Shown here: positions 34,101 through 44,309 of the stretch, one piece after another
Layout: each line of letters begins with the position of its first letter
How positions within the stretch are numbered: the first letter of the stretch is position 1
Source: Litchfieldia alkalitelluris
Lineage (GTDB): Bacteria; Bacillota; Bacilli; Bacillales; Salisediminibacteriaceae
Assembly (NCBI RefSeq): GCF_002153425.1
Contig: NZ_KZ119600.1
Location: 1 to 64,000, forward strand
Reading direction: 5' to 3'
Length of the DNA: 64,000 nt
The notes under the pieces: generated by a model
The model's input: only the letters and a program-made list of their open reading frames with translations
The model's database searches: none
Told to the model about the DNA's origin: nothing
Translations under genes and position numbers: made by a program

Positions 34101-34783
34101 TTTCTGATATAAAAGATGTAAATGAAAGAAAAGAAATTGTAGTTCAAGGTGCAATAGAAACTCGTAGCTACACTGCGCCATACGGTTCAAGGCTAAAAGT
34201 AGAAGTAGGTCAAGAGGTAGAACCAGGTGAAGTACTAACGGAAGGGTCTATCGATCCGAAAGAATTACTTGTTGTATCTGGTGTTCAAGGTGTTCAAGAG
34301 TATCTACTTAAAGAAGTACAGAAGGTTTACCGTATGCAAGGGGTTGAAATTGGTGATAAGCACGTGGAGGTAATGGTAAGACAAATGCTTCGTAAAATCC
34401 GTGTAATCGATGCTGGAGACACTGAAGTTTTACCAGGTTCTCTTGTAGAAATTCACCAATTTAATGAAGCTAACCGTGATATCCTTCTACGTGGTGGTAC
34501 ACCAGCTACTGGTAGACCAGTACTACTTGGTATTACAAAAGCATCTCTAGAGACTGATTCCTTCTTATCTGCCGCATCCTTCCAGGAGACTACTCGTGTC
34601 CTAACTGATGCTGCTATTAAAGGTAAGAAAGATGAACTTGTCGGCTTGAAAGAGAATGTAATTATTGGTAAACTCGTTCCAGCTGGTACTGGAATGCAGC
34701 GTTACCGTAAGATATCAGCTGCTAAAGTTGATGAAGAAAACGTGGAACAGGATCATTTGGAAGGTGCAATACTTCAAGATTAA
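31169..34783 (+). CDS. rpoC: RNA polymerase beta' subunit
   Basis: 1204 aa. N-terminal zinc site Cys60, 62, 75, 78; catalytic loop NADFDGDQ with Asp449, 451, 453; second zinc site around [11 protein letters not shown]; trigger-loop region with [18 protein letters not shown] 31169 is eight bases after AAAGGGAGG and gives [17 protein letters not shown], as in relatives. No split or intein is seen. Followed by a GC-rich dispersed repeat. Confidence 0.98.
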   Translation: MIDVNNFEYMKIGLASPDKIRSWSRGEVKKPETINYRTLKPEKDGLFCERIFGPTKDWECHCGKYKRVRYKGVVCDRCGVEVTRAKVRRERMGHIELAAPVSHIWYFKGIPSRMGLVLDMSPRSLEEVIYFASYVVTETGDTPLELKQLLSEKEYRTYREKYGRSFTAQMGAEAIRKLLQDIDTEKEVGMLKEELVTAQGQRRTRAIKRLEVLEAFRHSGNNPAWMILDVLPVIPPELRPMVQLDGGRFATSDLNDLYRRVINRNNRLKRLLDLGAPNIIVQNEKRMLQEAVDALIDNGRRGRPVTGPGNRPLKSLSHMLKGKQGRFRQNLLGKRVDYSGRSVIVVGPHLKMYQCGLPKEMALELFKPFVMKELVSQGLAHNIKSAKRKVERVQPEVWDVLEEVIREHPVLLNRAPTLHRLGIQAFEPTLVEGRAIKLHPLVCTAYNADFDGDQMAVHVPLSAEAQAESRLLMLAAQNILNPKDGKPVVTPSQDMVLGNYYLTLERENAVGEGNIYKDPNEAITAYRNGYVHLHTRIALPVSSVGKTNFKEEHNDKLLLTSVGKVIFNEILPESFPYVNEPTAFNLEVETPDKYMVPMTTDVKKLFKETDVVNPFKKGFLGDIIAEVFKKFKVSETSVMLDKMKDLGFHYSTKAGITVGVSDIVVLEEKKEILAEAETKVERILKQYRRGLITEEERYDKVIEVWSSAKDLIQEKLMGTLDKTNPIFMMSDSGARGNASNFTQLAGMRGLMANPSGRIIELPIKSSFREGLTVLEYFISTHGARKGLADTALKTADSGYLTRRLVDVAQDVIVREDDCGTDRGLTVAAIKEGTEVIESLYDRLVGRVVHQTVFHPETNDVLIGRNEEISEDMAKTIEDSGVEEVVIRSAFTCDTKHGVCKNCYGRNLATGAEVEVGEAVGIIAAQSIGEPGTQLTMRTFHTGGVAGDDITQGLPRIQEVFEARNPKGQAVISEIQGTVSDIKDVNERKEIVVQGAIETRSYTAPYGSRLKVEVGQEVEPGEVLTEGSIDPKELLVVSGVQGVQEYLLKEVQKVYRMQGVEIGDKHVEVMVRQMLRKIRVIDAGDTEVLPGSLVEIHQFNEANRDILLRGGTPATGRPVLLGITKASLETDSFLSAASFQETTRVLTDAAIKGKKDELVGLKENVIIGKLVPAGTGMQRYRKISAAKVDEENVEQDHLEGAILQD

Positions 34784-34825
34784 TAAATGTGTTATGACTG
34801 TTTTTCTTACAAAATTATGATATAA

Positions 34826-34957
34826 AACTCGAGTAGCGCAGGTGGCGACTCCAGCGGGAAAAGCAATAGCTGAAGCCCCCACAGACGTGGTTTTGGTGTC
34901 GAGGAGGCTGAAGCATTGCCCGCGGAAAGCGTCCACCTGTAGCGTATCGAGTGCAAC
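34826..34957 (+). repeat. dispersed GC-rich intergenic repeat, copy 2
   Basis: About 130 bp sharing GACTCCAGCGGGA, GAGGAGGCTGA and GCCCGCGGAAAGC blocks with 23150-23279. The ends pair (ACTCGA / TCGAGT; AGGTGG / CCACCT), and the right end runs into seven T, so this copy may also terminate rpoC transcription. Confidence 0.85.
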
Positions 34958-34997
34958 ATTTTTTTAGAAATCAGTCTAATTTATTTTAAATTGAATG

Positions 34998-35026
34998 TTG
35001 ACACTGAAACACCACGGTGGTAATAT
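34998..35026 (+). promoter_or_regulatory. strong promoter for ybxF-rpsL-rpsG-fusA-tuf
   Basis: TTGACA (34998-35003), 17-bp spacer, TAATAT (35021-35026), one of the best sigma-A matches in the window. Start near 35033 ahead of ybxF. Confidence 0.85.
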
Positions 35027-35067
35027 ACTTAAGTGTGCCAAATACCTGATACTTTGGAGGATGAAAG

Positions 35068-35316
35068 ATGTCTTATGAAAAAGTAGTGCAGGCTATGGAA
35101 AAAGTCGTTGGCACGAAGCAAACGCTAAAAGCACTGGAAGATGAGCAGGTTAAAGAAATCATCGTCGCAGAAGATGCGGATCCTAGAGTTTTGCAACGGG
35201 TAATCACCCAGGCAGAAAAAACAAGCGTTCCATGGTCAAAAGTTGATTCAAAGAAGAAACTTGGGAAAGCTTGTGGGATTGAAGTAAGTGCAGCAACTGT
35301 AGCGATTAAAAAGTAA
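35068..35316 (+). CDS. ybxF: L7Ae-family K-turn RNA-binding protein
   Basis: 82 aa single-domain L7Ae/L30e/S12e protein (KALEDEQVKEIIVAEDAD, C-terminal ACGIEVSAATVAI). The B. subtilis homologue binds K-turn RNA; its cellular role is unsettled. ATG follows TTTGGAGGATG. First gene of the str operon; a hairpin lies between it and rpsL. Confidence 0.93.
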   Translation: MSYEKVVQAMEKVVGTKQTLKALEDEQVKEIIVAEDADPRVLQRVITQAEKTSVPWSKVDSKKKLGKACGIEVSAATVAIKK

Positions 35317-35322
35317 AATATT

Positions 35323-35356
35323 AGTTTTTGTCATAGGCTTCCTACGGGCAAAAACT
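35323..35356 (+). promoter_or_regulatory. hairpin between ybxF and rpsL
   Basis: Outer stem AGTTTTTG / CAAAAACT (35323-35330 with 35349-35356) with inner TAGG-CTT-CCTA, followed by TTCCTTTTAC. It could lower readthrough from ybxF or protect the transcript. Confidence 0.45.
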
Positions 35357-35430
35357 TTCCTTTTACACATTTATGAACCACCTGGACCAGTGGACTTACA
35401 AATCGTTGAATAGGAAGGAGGATACAATAA

Positions 35431-35844
<414 letters not shown>

Positions 35845-35908
35845 TAAGTTTCAAAGAAAAGCATCTTAATAAATTCCAGTTTTTTATTTTTTGAAAGGAG
35901 GGAAACTG

Positions 35909-36379
35909 ATGCCTCGTAAAGGACCTGTACCACGCAGAGATGTTCTGCCTGATCCAGTATATAACTCGAAGTTAGTAACGCGTTTGATCAACCGCATCAT
36001 GATTGATGGGAAAAGAGGTATTGCTCAAACGATTCTTTATAAATCATTTGAATTAGTTCAAGAACGTACTGGTAATGATCCACAAGAAGTTTTCGAACAA
36101 GCTTTAAAAAATATCATGCCAGTTCTTGAAGTTAAAGCACGCCGTGTTGGTGGTGCCAACTATCAAGTACCTATCGAAGTAAAACCTGAACGTCGTACGA
36201 CTCTAGGTCTTCGTTGGTTAGTAAACTACGCTCGTCTTCGTGGTGAAAAAACGATGGAAGAGCGCTTAGCTAATGAAATTATGGATGCAGCAAATAACAC
36301 TGGCGCAGCTGTTAAGAAGCGTGAAGACACGCACAAAATGGCTGAAGCTAACAAAGCATTTGCTCATTACCGCTGGTAA
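35909..36379 (+). CDS. rpsG: Ribosomal protein S7
   Basis: 156 aa; begins [21 protein letters not shown] and ends AHYRW, as usual for the primary assembly protein of the 30S head. ATG 35909 has GAAAGGAGGG upstream; the longer frame starting at 35891 includes the ribosome-binding site and is rejected. Confidence 0.98.
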   Translation: MPRKGPVPRRDVLPDPVYNSKLVTRLINRIMIDGKRGIAQTILYKSFELVQERTGNDPQEVFEQALKNIMPVLEVKARRVGGANYQVPIEVKPERRTTLGLRWLVNYARLRGEKTMEERLANEIMDAANNTGAAVKKREDTHKMAEANKAFAHYRW

Positions 36380-36468
36380 AAACAACATGGGACACAGTCT
36401 TAGGGTAATCCTTTGGCTGTTTTCTCCCATAACCATTAACATCTTCACAAAGGAAGGAGAAAAAACCA

Positions 36469-38547
36469 ATGGCAAGAGAATTCTCCTTAGAGAAAACTCG
36501 TAATATCGGTATCATGGCACACATTGATGCTGGTAAAACAACTACAACTGAACGAGTTCTTTTCTACACAGGGCGTATTCATAAAATTGGTGAAACTCAC
36601 GAAGGTGCTTCTCAGATGGACTGGATGGAGCAAGAGCAAGAACGTGGGATCACTATTACATCAGCAGCAACAACTGCACAATGGAAAGGCCACCGTGTAA
36701 ATATCATTGATACACCGGGACACGTAGACTTTACTGTAGAGGTAGAACGTTCCCTCCGTGTATTAGATGGTGCTGTAGCAGTACTAGACGCTCAATCTGG
36801 TGTTGAGCCTCAAACTGAAACAGTATGGCGCCAAGCAACAACATATGGAGTACCACGTGTTGTGTTCGTTAACAAAATGGATAAACTAGGTGCTGACTTT
36901 ATTTACTCTCTAGGTACTTTGCACGATCGTCTTGGTGCGAATGCACATGCAATTCAGTTACCAATCGGTGCAGAGGATGACTTTGATGGAATCATCGACC
37001 TTGTGGAAATGAAAGCATTTTTCTATGAGGACGATTTAGGAACACGTACAGATGCACGTGAAATTCCTGAAGAATATAAAGCACAAGCTGAAGAATACCA
37101 CGAAAAACTAAAAGAAGCTGTTTCTGAATTAGACGAAGATCTAATGATGAAATACCTTGAAGGTGAAGAGATTTCAGTAGATGAACTGAAAGCTGCGATC
37201 CGTAAAGGGACAATCAATGTTGAGTTCTACCCAGTTATTTGTGGATCAGCATTCAAAAATAAAGGTGTTCAGTTAATGCTGGATGCAGTTATTGATTACT
37301 TACCAGCTCCTACAGATGTAGAAGCTATTAAAGGAATTCTACCTGATTCCGAAGAAGAAGTAGTTCGTCATTCTAGTGACGAAGAGCCGTTCTCAGCTTT
37401 AGCATTTAAAGTTATGACGGATCCTTTCGTAGGAAAGCTTACATTCTTCCGTGTGTATTCTGGTACTGTTGATTCTGGATCATATGTTCGTAACTCCTCA
37501 AAAGGGAAACGTGAGCGTATGGGACGAATTCTTCAGATGCACGCCAATCACCGTGAAGAAATTTCAACTGTATATGCAGGGGATATTGCTGCCGGTGTAG
37601 GTTTGAAAGAGACTAGTACTGGAGATACTCTATGTGATGAAAAGAATCTTGTTATTCTTGAATCTATGGAATTCCCAGAACCAGTTATCTCACTTTCAGT
37701 TGAACCAAAATCAAAAGCTGACCAAGATAAAATGGGTATGGCACTTGCTAAGCTTGCGGAAGAAGATCCAACTTTCCGTACGCATACTGATGAAGAAACA
37801 GGACAAACGATTATCGCTGGTATGGGTGAGCTTCACTTAGATATCATCGTTGACCGTATGAAGCGTGAATTCAAAGTAGAAGCAAATGTTGGTGCTCCTC
37901 AAGTATCTTACCGTGAAACAATCAGACAAGCGGCAAGTTGTGTAGGTAAATTTGTACGTCAATCTGGTGGTCGTGGTCAGTATGGTCACGTTGTGATAGA
38001 ATTTACTCCAAACGAAGAGGGCGCAGGTTTTGAATTCGAAGATGCAGTAGTAGGTGGAGTAGTACCTCGTGAATATATCGGTTCTGTTAAAGCTGGTTTA
38101 GAAGATTCATTAGATAATGGACTTCTTGCTGGATTCCCATTAATCGATGTTAAGGCGAAGTTATATGACGGTTCTTATCACGATGTTGACTCCAATGAAA
38201 TGGCGTTTAAGATCGCAGCTTCTATGGCTTTAAAAGAAGCAAAAAACAAATGTAAACCTGTACTACTTGAGCCAATCATGAAAGTAGAAGTTGTTATCCC
38301 AGAAGAATACATGGGTGACATCATGGGTGACATCACTTCCCGTCGTGGACGTGTAGAAGGTATGGACACTCGTGCAAATGCACAAATCGTTAAGGCGATG
38401 GTGCCACTTGCTGAAATGTTTGGTTATGCAACATCACTTCGTTCTAATACTCAAGGTCGTGGTCAATATACAATGCACTTTGATCACTATGAAGAAGTTC
38501 CAAAGAGTATTGGAGAAGAAATTATTAAGAAAAATTCTGGTCAATAA
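36469..38547 (+). CDS. fusA: Elongation factor G
   Basis: 692 aa translational GTPase: P-loop AHIDAGKTT, switch [15 protein letters not shown] specificity motif, then domains II-V (domain IV about 480-600). Drives translocation and, with RRF, recycling. Upstream AAGGAAGGAG. No duplication or truncation seen. Confidence 0.98.
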   Translation: MAREFSLEKTRNIGIMAHIDAGKTTTTERVLFYTGRIHKIGETHEGASQMDWMEQEQERGITITSAATTAQWKGHRVNIIDTPGHVDFTVEVERSLRVLDGAVAVLDAQSGVEPQTETVWRQATTYGVPRVVFVNKMDKLGADFIYSLGTLHDRLGANAHAIQLPIGAEDDFDGIIDLVEMKAFFYEDDLGTRTDAREIPEEYKAQAEEYHEKLKEAVSELDEDLMMKYLEGEEISVDELKAAIRKGTINVEFYPVICGSAFKNKGVQLMLDAVIDYLPAPTDVEAIKGILPDSEEEVVRHSSDEEPFSALAFKVMTDPFVGKLTFFRVYSGTVDSGSYVRNSSKGKRERMGRILQMHANHREEISTVYAGDIAAGVGLKETSTGDTLCDEKNLVILESMEFPEPVISLSVEPKSKADQDKMGMALAKLAEEDPTFRTHTDEETGQTIIAGMGELHLDIIVDRMKREFKVEANVGAPQVSYRETIRQAASCVGKFVRQSGGRGQYGHVVIEFTPNEEGAGFEFEDAVVGGVVPREYIGSVKAGLEDSLDNGLLAGFPLIDVKAKLYDGSYHDVDSNEMAFKIAASMALKEAKNKCKPVLLEPIMKVEVVIPEEYMGDIMGDITSRRGRVEGMDTRANAQIVKAMVPLAEMFGYATSLRSNTQGRGQYTMHFDHYEEVPKSIGEEIIKKNSGQ

Positions 38548-38585
38548 ACACTAATATTGTCTAGTGAAACAATTTATTGTAAGCT

Positions 38586-38624
38586 AAGAAAGGTGAAAAG
38601 GAGTAAGATCTATACACCTTTCTT
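38586..38624 (+). promoter_or_regulatory. perfect hairpin in the fusA-tuf gap
   Basis: A perfect 10-bp stem AAGAAAGGTG (38586-38595) / CACCTTTCTT (38615-38624) lies 45 nt before tuf. No clear T-run follows. Candidate processing, stability or regulatory element for high tuf expression. Confidence 0.5.
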
Positions 38625-38669
38625 CCAAAATAAAAAAATCTTTTTCTCAATACAAGGAGGAATTTCAAA

Positions 38670-39860
38670 ATGGGTAAAGAAAAATTTGATCGTTCCAAGA
38701 CACATGCCAACATTGGTACTATTGGACACGTTGACCATGGAAAAACTACTTTAACTGCAGCAATCTCTACAGTACTACACAACAAATCTGGTAAAGGTAC
38801 TGCAATGGCTTATGACCAAATCGACGGTGCTCCTGAAGAGCGTGAGCGTGGAATTACAATCTCTACTGCACACGTTGAGTACGAAACTGATTCTCGTCAC
38901 TATGCACACGTAGACTGCCCAGGACACGCTGACTACGTTAAAAACATGATCACTGGTGCTGCACAAATGGACGGAGCTATCTTAGTAGTATCTGCTGCTG
39001 ATGGCCCAATGCCACAAACTCGTGAGCACATCTTACTTTCTCGTCAAGTAGGTGTACCATACATCGTTGTATTCTTAAACAAAGTTGATATGGTAGACGA
39101 CGAAGAATTACTTGAGTTAGTAGAAATGGAAGTACGTGACCTTCTTTCTGAGTACGACTTCCCTGGTGATGACATTCCTGTAATCGCTGGTTCTGCTCTT
39201 AAAGCTCTTGAAGGTGAAGAGCAGTACGTTAACAAAATCTATGAACTAATGGACGCTGTTGATAGCTACATCCCAACTCCAGAGCGTGACAAAGATAAGC
39301 CATTCATGATGCCAGTTGAGGACGTATTCTCAATCACTGGTCGTGGTACTGTTGCAACTGGACGTGTTGAGCGTGGACAATTAAACGTTGGTGATGAGCT
39401 TGAAATCATCGGTCTTGCTGAAGAGTCTAAGAAAACAACTTGTACTGGAGTAGAAATGTTCCGTAAGCTTCTTGACTATGCTGAAGCTGGAGACAACATT
39501 GGTGCATTACTACGTGGTGTATCTCGAGATGAGATCAACCGTGGTCAAGTACTTGCTAAGCCAGGTACAATCACTCCACACACAAAGTTCAAAGCTGAAG
39601 TATACGTTCTTTCAAAAGAAGAGGGTGGACGTCACACTCCATTCTTCACTAACTACCGTCCTCAGTTCTACTTCCGTACAACTGACGTAACTGGAATTTG
39701 TAACCTTCCAGAAGGCGTTGAGATGGTAATGCCTGGTGACAACGTAGAGATGACTGTTGAGTTAATCTCTCCAATCGCTATCGAAGAAGGTACTAAGTTC
39801 TCTATCCGTGAGGGTGGACGTACTGTTGGTGCTGGCGTTGTTGCTACAATCCAAGAGTAA
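38670..39860 (+). CDS. tuf: Elongation factor Tu
   Basis: 396 aa GTPase with [18 protein letters not shown] and NKVD motifs and domains II/III. Delivers aminoacyl-tRNA. Codon use is strongly biased, as expected for a very highly expressed gene. ATG preceded by AAGGAGGAA. Last gene of the str operon, closed by the terminator at 39954. Confidence 0.99.
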   Translation: MGKEKFDRSKTHANIGTIGHVDHGKTTLTAAISTVLHNKSGKGTAMAYDQIDGAPEERERGITISTAHVEYETDSRHYAHVDCPGHADYVKNMITGAAQMDGAILVVSAADGPMPQTREHILLSRQVGVPYIVVFLNKVDMVDDEELLELVEMEVRDLLSEYDFPGDDIPVIAGSALKALEGEEQYVNKIYELMDAVDSYIPTPERDKDKPFMMPVEDVFSITGRGTVATGRVERGQLNVGDELEIIGLAEESKKTTCTGVEMFRKLLDYAEAGDNIGALLRGVSRDEINRGQVLAKPGTITPHTKFKAEVYVLSKEEGGRHTPFFTNYRPQFYFRTTDVTGICNLPEGVEMVMPGDNVEMTVELISPIAIEEGTKFSIREGGRTVGAGVVATIQE

Positions 39861-39898
39861 TTCTTAATTCTTGGACTGATATGGCTAGAACTGAACTA

Positions 39899-39921
39899 AA
39901 CTAGTTTGTATAAAACTAGTT
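39899..39921 (+). other. palindromic hairpin after tuf
   Basis: AACTAGTTT / AAACTAGTT, perfect 9-bp stem separated by about five bases, 38 nt past the tuf stop and before the real terminator. It may protect the mRNA 3' end. Confidence 0.5.
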
Positions 39922-39953
39922 GGCTTGGTTTGAACGCTTATTAAATACTTATG

Positions 39954-39990
39954 ACACCTTGGGGCTAGTTATGTCCCAAGGTGTTTTTTT
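39954..39990 (+). terminator. terminator of the str operon
   Basis: 10-bp stem ACACCTTGGG / CCCAAGGTGT (39954-39963 with 39975-39984) followed by seven T. Ends ybxF-to-tuf transcription before the accessory island. Confidence 0.93.
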
Positions 39991-40012
39991 GCGTTCTGTG
40001 GGTGAGGGAGCT

Positions 40013-40206
40013 GGTGCGGTATGGTGAGGTGGAGTGTGGTACGTTGAGGATGGTGAGGTGAGGTGCGTTGAAGTGAGGCGAGTTACGGTACGGTGAAGTG
40101 CGGCGAGTTGAAGTGAGGTGATGTAAAGTGAGGTGATGTAAAGTGAGGCGTGGTATGGTACGGTACTGTTTGGTTAAGTTAATTTAAGTTAATTTAAGTT
40201 AAGTTA
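40013..40206 (+). repeat. degenerate 5-bp-phased G/T-rich array
   Basis: About 39 consecutive pentamers of the form (G/A)(G/T)T(G/A)N, e.g. GGTGA, GGTAC, GTTGA, AGTGA, TGTAA and at the end AGTTA/ATTTA. They keep phase throughout except for one four-base unit at 40048-40051. T (rarely C) occupies the third position nearly always. The top strand is almost free of C at first, then drifts to A/T. No gene. Close GG tracts could allow two-layer G-quadruplexes. Confidence 0.85.
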
Positions 40207-40230
40207 TCGTTAGACGAGGCGAGGTGCCAT

Positions 40231-40269
40231 GGTAGCGCAGGTAAAAATATATAATGCTACCTTTTATTT
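40231..40269 (+). terminator. terminator-like hairpin
   Basis: GGTAGC (40231-40236) / GCTACC (40256-40261) followed by TTTTATTT. It could act as a second stop behind tuf; no gene directly precedes it. Confidence 0.4.
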
Positions 40270-40328
40270 GTGGGAAGAGGGGGGATTGTGACTGAAATGT
40301 GTCAGGAATGTGTACATGGCGTGAACAA

Positions 40329-40433
40329 CCTCCAAATCGGCGCGTAGCAGCCTGAATCTGGCGCGTAAGAGGCCAAAACCCGCGCGTAAACCTCCAAATC
40401 TGGCGCGTAACCCATCAAAACCCGCGCGTGAAC
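40329..40433. repeat. 21-bp tandem repeat, five copies
   Basis: Five units with GCGCGT at 40340, 40361, 40382, 40403 and 40424, exactly 21 bp apart, preceded by a degenerate GGCGTGAAC. Units alternate between CCAAATCTGGCGCGTAA-like and CAAAACCCGCGCGTAA-like versions. The minus-strand frame 40264-40464 spells an LRARFGG-like 7-residue repeat but has no credible ribosome-binding site. Confidence 0.88.
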
Positions 40434-40589
40434 TTAACTCCTCATTAAAACAACCAACTTCCAATTGCTGCTACCCGCACAAATGACAAGATAATACAAA
40501 ATTCTTAGTGACAATTAGCTTTTTTTAAGTTATATATAATGTATAGAAGTGTAGAGCCTCAGTTTTACCCCCTATTAGCTCTTTGAAGC

Positions 40590-40790
40590 CATCAAAACCC
40601 TACTCTTTTTAAAAATCAACTCATTTTCAACGCAATATCAACGCATTTTCAGCCCAATTTCCACTCACCAGCCAATACCAAGCCAATACCAATTCAAAAT
40701 CGGTATCAATTCAACGCATTTCCAACTCAAAATCGAACTCCAATCAACTCAATAACACCCTAAGTATCACTTAAATCACTTATTTTCCAA
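40590..40790. repeat. A/C-rich low-complexity block
   Basis: Plus strand is strongly A/C/T with few G. It has repeated words CAACGCA and TCAACTCA, and a tandem 11-mer AGCCAATACCA (two copies near 40670-40692). It leads up to the NERD gene. No promoter could be confidently placed. Confidence 0.5.
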
Positions 40791-40814
40791 AATTCTTTTT
40801 GAGGAGTGTGAAAC

Positions 40815-41786
40815 GTGATCATAAAAGAAGCGCAAAAACCAAGGAAGATTAAAAAGCTAGAAGTTTTACTATTACGTACTCCAGAAAGCTTACCGCAGCG
40901 AGACATCCTAAATAGTATGTTAAATCGAGAACTTGCTGGATATGAGGGCGAACTTCAATTACAGTACTATTTGAATTTTTTAACGGAAAAAGACTATCAT
41001 TTACTCCATCATATTAGGTTAAAGGACGATAATGGATATTTTCAGATGGATGCCATACTAGTTACCAAGTTTTATATACTAATCATGGATTCAAAGTATT
41101 GGACAGGGCATATTACAATTGATAATCACTTTAAACAATATATCCAGTTGAACAAAGGCGTAACGCAAGTTTATTCAGATCCAGTGCTGCAAATTTCCCT
41201 GCAAGAAAAGAGATTGAAACGCTGGTTGAAAAAAATGAAATATCCAACTCTACCAGTAAAATCACTTGTAGTTTTTACAAATAGAAACGTACACCTGGAA
41301 ACTCAAACTCCTCCAAATAATTATCCATTTCTAAATAGAGTCATTAAGACTCCGGAATTAATAATGAAAATCGATAACTTCCATCACATGTACCAAATGG
41401 AAATACTAACAAACAAAGAATTAAATAAACTAACGAAAACCTTATGTATTAAAAATGTACCAGAGGACCCAGATTACTTATCTATACTAGATATCTCACC
41501 GAATATTATTATTAAGGGTATAAGGTGTGAACATTGTCATATGTACGCTATGAAAAGATATAAAGGAAAGTGGTACTGCCCTCATTGCAAGAATCGTTCA
41601 TCGACAGCTCATCATACTACGTTACAGGAGTATTCTTTTCTATACGGAAATAAAATAACAAACAAGCAACTACGAAATTTCCTATTGATTGGATCCACCT
41701 CAGTAGCACATAAACTTCTTTCCTCTATGGACCTCCCGCAAACTGGACCTAAACAAAGAACAATATATCATTTACCTATCAACTAA
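40815..41786 (+). CDS. NERD-domain protein with zinc ribbon
   Basis: 323 aa. Nuclease-related domain: GYEGE (42-46), FQMD (76-79) and DSK (92-94) correspond to the E...D...(D/E)xK catalytic pattern; here the last element is D-S-K. A C-terminal zinc ribbon CEHC ... CPHC (about 237-260) follows. The function of NERD proteins is uncertain, but a nuclease fold is established. GTG start eight bases after GAGGAG. Stands alone between tuf and rpsJ in an AT-rich, repeat-filled island, which suggests insertion. Could be inactive if the Glu-to-Asp change matters. Confidence 0.88.
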   Translation: MIIKEAQKPRKIKKLEVLLLRTPESLPQRDILNSMLNRELAGYEGELQLQYYLNFLTEKDYHLLHHIRLKDDNGYFQMDAILVTKFYILIMDSKYWTGHITIDNHFKQYIQLNKGVTQVYSDPVLQISLQEKRLKRWLKKMKYPTLPVKSLVVFTNRNVHLETQTPPNNYPFLNRVIKTPELIMKIDNFHHMYQMEILTNKELNKLTKTLCIKNVPEDPDYLSILDISPNIIIKGIRCEHCHMYAMKRYKGKWYCPHCKNRSSTAHHTTLQEYSFLYGNKITNKQLRNFLLIGSTSVAHKLLSSMDLPQTGPKQRTIYHLPIN

Positions 41787-42126
41787 ACTTCAATCACTCC
41801 AACTCAACTTTCCTTAACTTTTAATAGGCCATGGTGACTTTCCCGTATAGAGTTAATTAACTTCAAGTCACATCAATCAATCCACCTGCATAAGATGATA
41901 AGGTTTGGTATTACTATACAAATTAACATCACCGAAGTTTTTCCTAATATAACTCTATGCACGATACTCTCAAACGGAAACTTAAGGATAGTATAGTGGA
42001 CAACTATGGTAAAAACGCTAGATGTGTTTAATCTCCATCAATCCCGTCTATATATAGAAGGAACTAGTAATTCCAAAACTGGATATAATCCCCGACACGA
42101 TTCTTTGGAATTGGCTAAAATCCTTG

Positions 42127-42155
42127 TTGAAAACTAGAACACCGCCATGTATAAT
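42127..42155 (+). promoter_or_regulatory. S10 operon promoter P1
   Basis: TTGAAA (42127-42132), 17-bp spacer, TATAAT (42150-42155). Upstream member of a tandem promoter pair before rpsJ. The 340 bp between the NERD gene and here hold only a weak inverted repeat (GTGACTT / AAGTCAC, 41834-41871). Confidence 0.65.
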
Positions 42156-42195
42156 AGAAAAAGTGCGCTAAAGAAAAAAATATGCATAAAAAACC

Positions 42196-42224
42196 TTGCA
42201 TTCAGCTCTACAATTTTGTATAAT
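42196..42224 (+). promoter_or_regulatory. S10 operon promoter P2
   Basis: TTGCAT (42196-42201), 17-bp spacer, TATAAT (42219-42224). Start near 42231, giving a leader of about 128 nt before rpsJ. Confidence 0.8.
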
Positions 42225-42230
42225 GTTGAA

Positions 42231-42667
<437 letters not shown>

Positions 42668-42704
42668 TAAATGAAATTAAATGATAAAACAGGAGGTGTG
42701 ACTC

Positions 42705-43340
42705 ATGGCCAAAGGAATCTTAGGTAGAAAATTAGGTATGACTCAAGTTTTTGCTGAAAACGGTGAAGTTATTCCAGTAACAGTTATCGAAGCTGAGCCT
42801 AACGTTGTTCTTCAAAAGAAGACAGTTGAAGGTGAAGGATATGAATCTATTCAATTAGGTTTCGCTGACAAAAAAGCTGTTCAATTCAGAAAACCAGCTA
42901 AAGGTCATGCAGACAAAGCGAATACAAACCCTAAGCGCTTCGTCAAAGAATTCCGTGATGTTAATGTTACGGATTATGAAATTGGTCAAGAAGTCAAGGT
43001 AGATACATTTGCAGTAGGAGATATCGTTGATGTAACTGGTACATCAAAAGGGAAAGGTTTCGCTGGTTCAATCAAGCGTCATAACCAATCTCGCGGACCA
43101 ATGTCCCACGGTTCTCGCTACCACCGTCGACCTGGTTCTATGGGACCTGTTGACCCTAACCACGTACTTAAAGGTAAAGCATTACCTGGGCGTATGGGTG
43201 GAGAGCAAGTGACTATTCAAAACTTAGAAATCGTTCGTGTTGATACAGAGCGCAACTTACTTTTAGTAAAAGGAAACGTACCAGGAGCTAAGAAAAGCTT
43301 TGTTTCTGTAAAATCTGGAGTAAAAGCGACTGCTGAATAA
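42705..43340 (+). CDS. rplC: Ribosomal protein L3
   Basis: 211 aa; typical start [15 protein letters not shown] and the extension [20 protein letters not shown] reaching the peptidyl-transferase centre. Early 50S assembly protein. Strong AGGAGGTG site, 37 bp after rpsJ. Confidence 0.98.
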   Translation: MAKGILGRKLGMTQVFAENGEVIPVTVIEAEPNVVLQKKTVEGEGYESIQLGFADKKAVQFRKPAKGHADKANTNPKRFVKEFRDVNVTDYEIGQEVKVDTFAVGDIVDVTGTSKGKGFAGSIKRHNQSRGPMSHGSRYHRRPGSMGPVDPNHVLKGKALPGRMGGEQVTIQNLEIVRVDTERNLLLVKGNVPGAKKSFVSVKSGVKATAE

Positions 43341-43366
43341 GATCTAGAAGGAAAGGAGGAGCCCAG

Positions 43367-43990
43367 ATGCCTAAAGTTACATTATATAACCAAACTGGCT
43401 CACAAGTAGGCGATATTGAACTATCAGACAGCGTGTTCGGTATTGAACCTAATGAAAGTGTTCTATTTGACGCTGTTGTGATGCAACAAGCATCTTTACG
43501 ACAAGGTACACATGCTGTAAAAGGTCGTTCAGATGTACGTGGAGGCGGTAAGAAGCCTTGGCGACAAAAGGGAACAGGACGTGCTCGTCACGGTACAATT
43601 CGTTCACCTATCTGGGTTGGTGGTGGTGTAGCATTCGGACCACAACCACGCAGCTATAGCTATAAATTACCAAAGAAACAACGTCGTTTGGCGTTAAAAT
43701 CTGCTCTTTCTTCCAAAGTTAACGCAGAAGAAGTACGCGTTTTGGAAGGATTGAACTTTGAAGCTCCAAAAACGAAAGAAATGTTATCTGTACTTAACGG
43801 TCTTTCTGTTGAGAGAAAAGCATTAGTTGTTACTGCAGATTACAACCAAGCGGTTGCATTATCTGTTAATAACATTCCTGGTGTAAAATTCGTCACTGCA
43901 GACGGTGTTAACGTACTAGATGTGTTAAACCATGACCATTTAGTGATAACACAAGATGCTGTGAAAAAGGTAGAGGAGGTGCTTGCATAA
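43367..43990 (+). CDS. rplD: Ribosomal protein L4
   Basis: 207 aa. The long exit-tunnel loop is recognisable by [23 protein letters not shown]. In E. coli L4 represses the S10 operon; here the leader differs, so that role is only possible. AAGGAGGAG upstream; its stop overlaps the rplW ATG by one base. Confidence 0.98.
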   Translation: MPKVTLYNQTGSQVGDIELSDSVFGIEPNESVLFDAVVMQQASLRQGTHAVKGRSDVRGGGKKPWRQKGTGRARHGTIRSPIWVGGGVAFGPQPRSYSYKLPKKQRRLALKSALSSKVNAEEVRVLEGLNFEAPKTKEMLSVLNGLSVERKALVVTADYNQAVALSVNNIPGVKFVTADGVNVLDVLNHDHLVITQDAVKKVEEVLA

Positions 43991-44280
43991 TGGCAAACGC
44001 TCGTGATATTATTAAGCGCCCCGTGATTACAGAACGTTCTACTGATCTTATGGCTGAGAAGAAATACACATTCGAAGTAGATCCTCGTGCTAATAAGACT
44101 CAAATCAAAGATGCTATTGAAGAAATCTTTGGCGTTTCTGTAACGAAAGTAAACACAATGAACTACAAAGGTAAATTCCGTCGTTTTGGACGTTATACTG
44201 GCTACACTGCTAAGCGCAAAAAAGCCATTGTACAACTAACACCTGATAGTAAAGACTTAGAATTCTTCGAAGGTGTTTAA
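43990..44280 (+). CDS. rplW: Ribosomal protein L23
   Basis: 96 aa, with the [13 protein letters not shown] start and the [19 protein letters not shown] loop. Lies at the tunnel exit and docks trigger factor and SRP. TAATG overlap with rplD indicates translational coupling. Confidence 0.97.
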   Translation: MANARDIIKRPVITERSTDLMAEKKYTFEVDPRANKTQIKDAIEEIFGVSVTKVNTMNYKGKFRRFGRYTGYTAKRKKAIVQLTPDSKDLEFFEGV

Positions 44281-44309
44281 GAATTTTTTAGAGAAGGAGG
44301 GAAATGTTG

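Noticed and set aside
40264-40464. LRARFGG-like repeat protein on the minus strand
   Set aside because: Product of the 21-bp tandem repeat (seven codons); no convincing start site.
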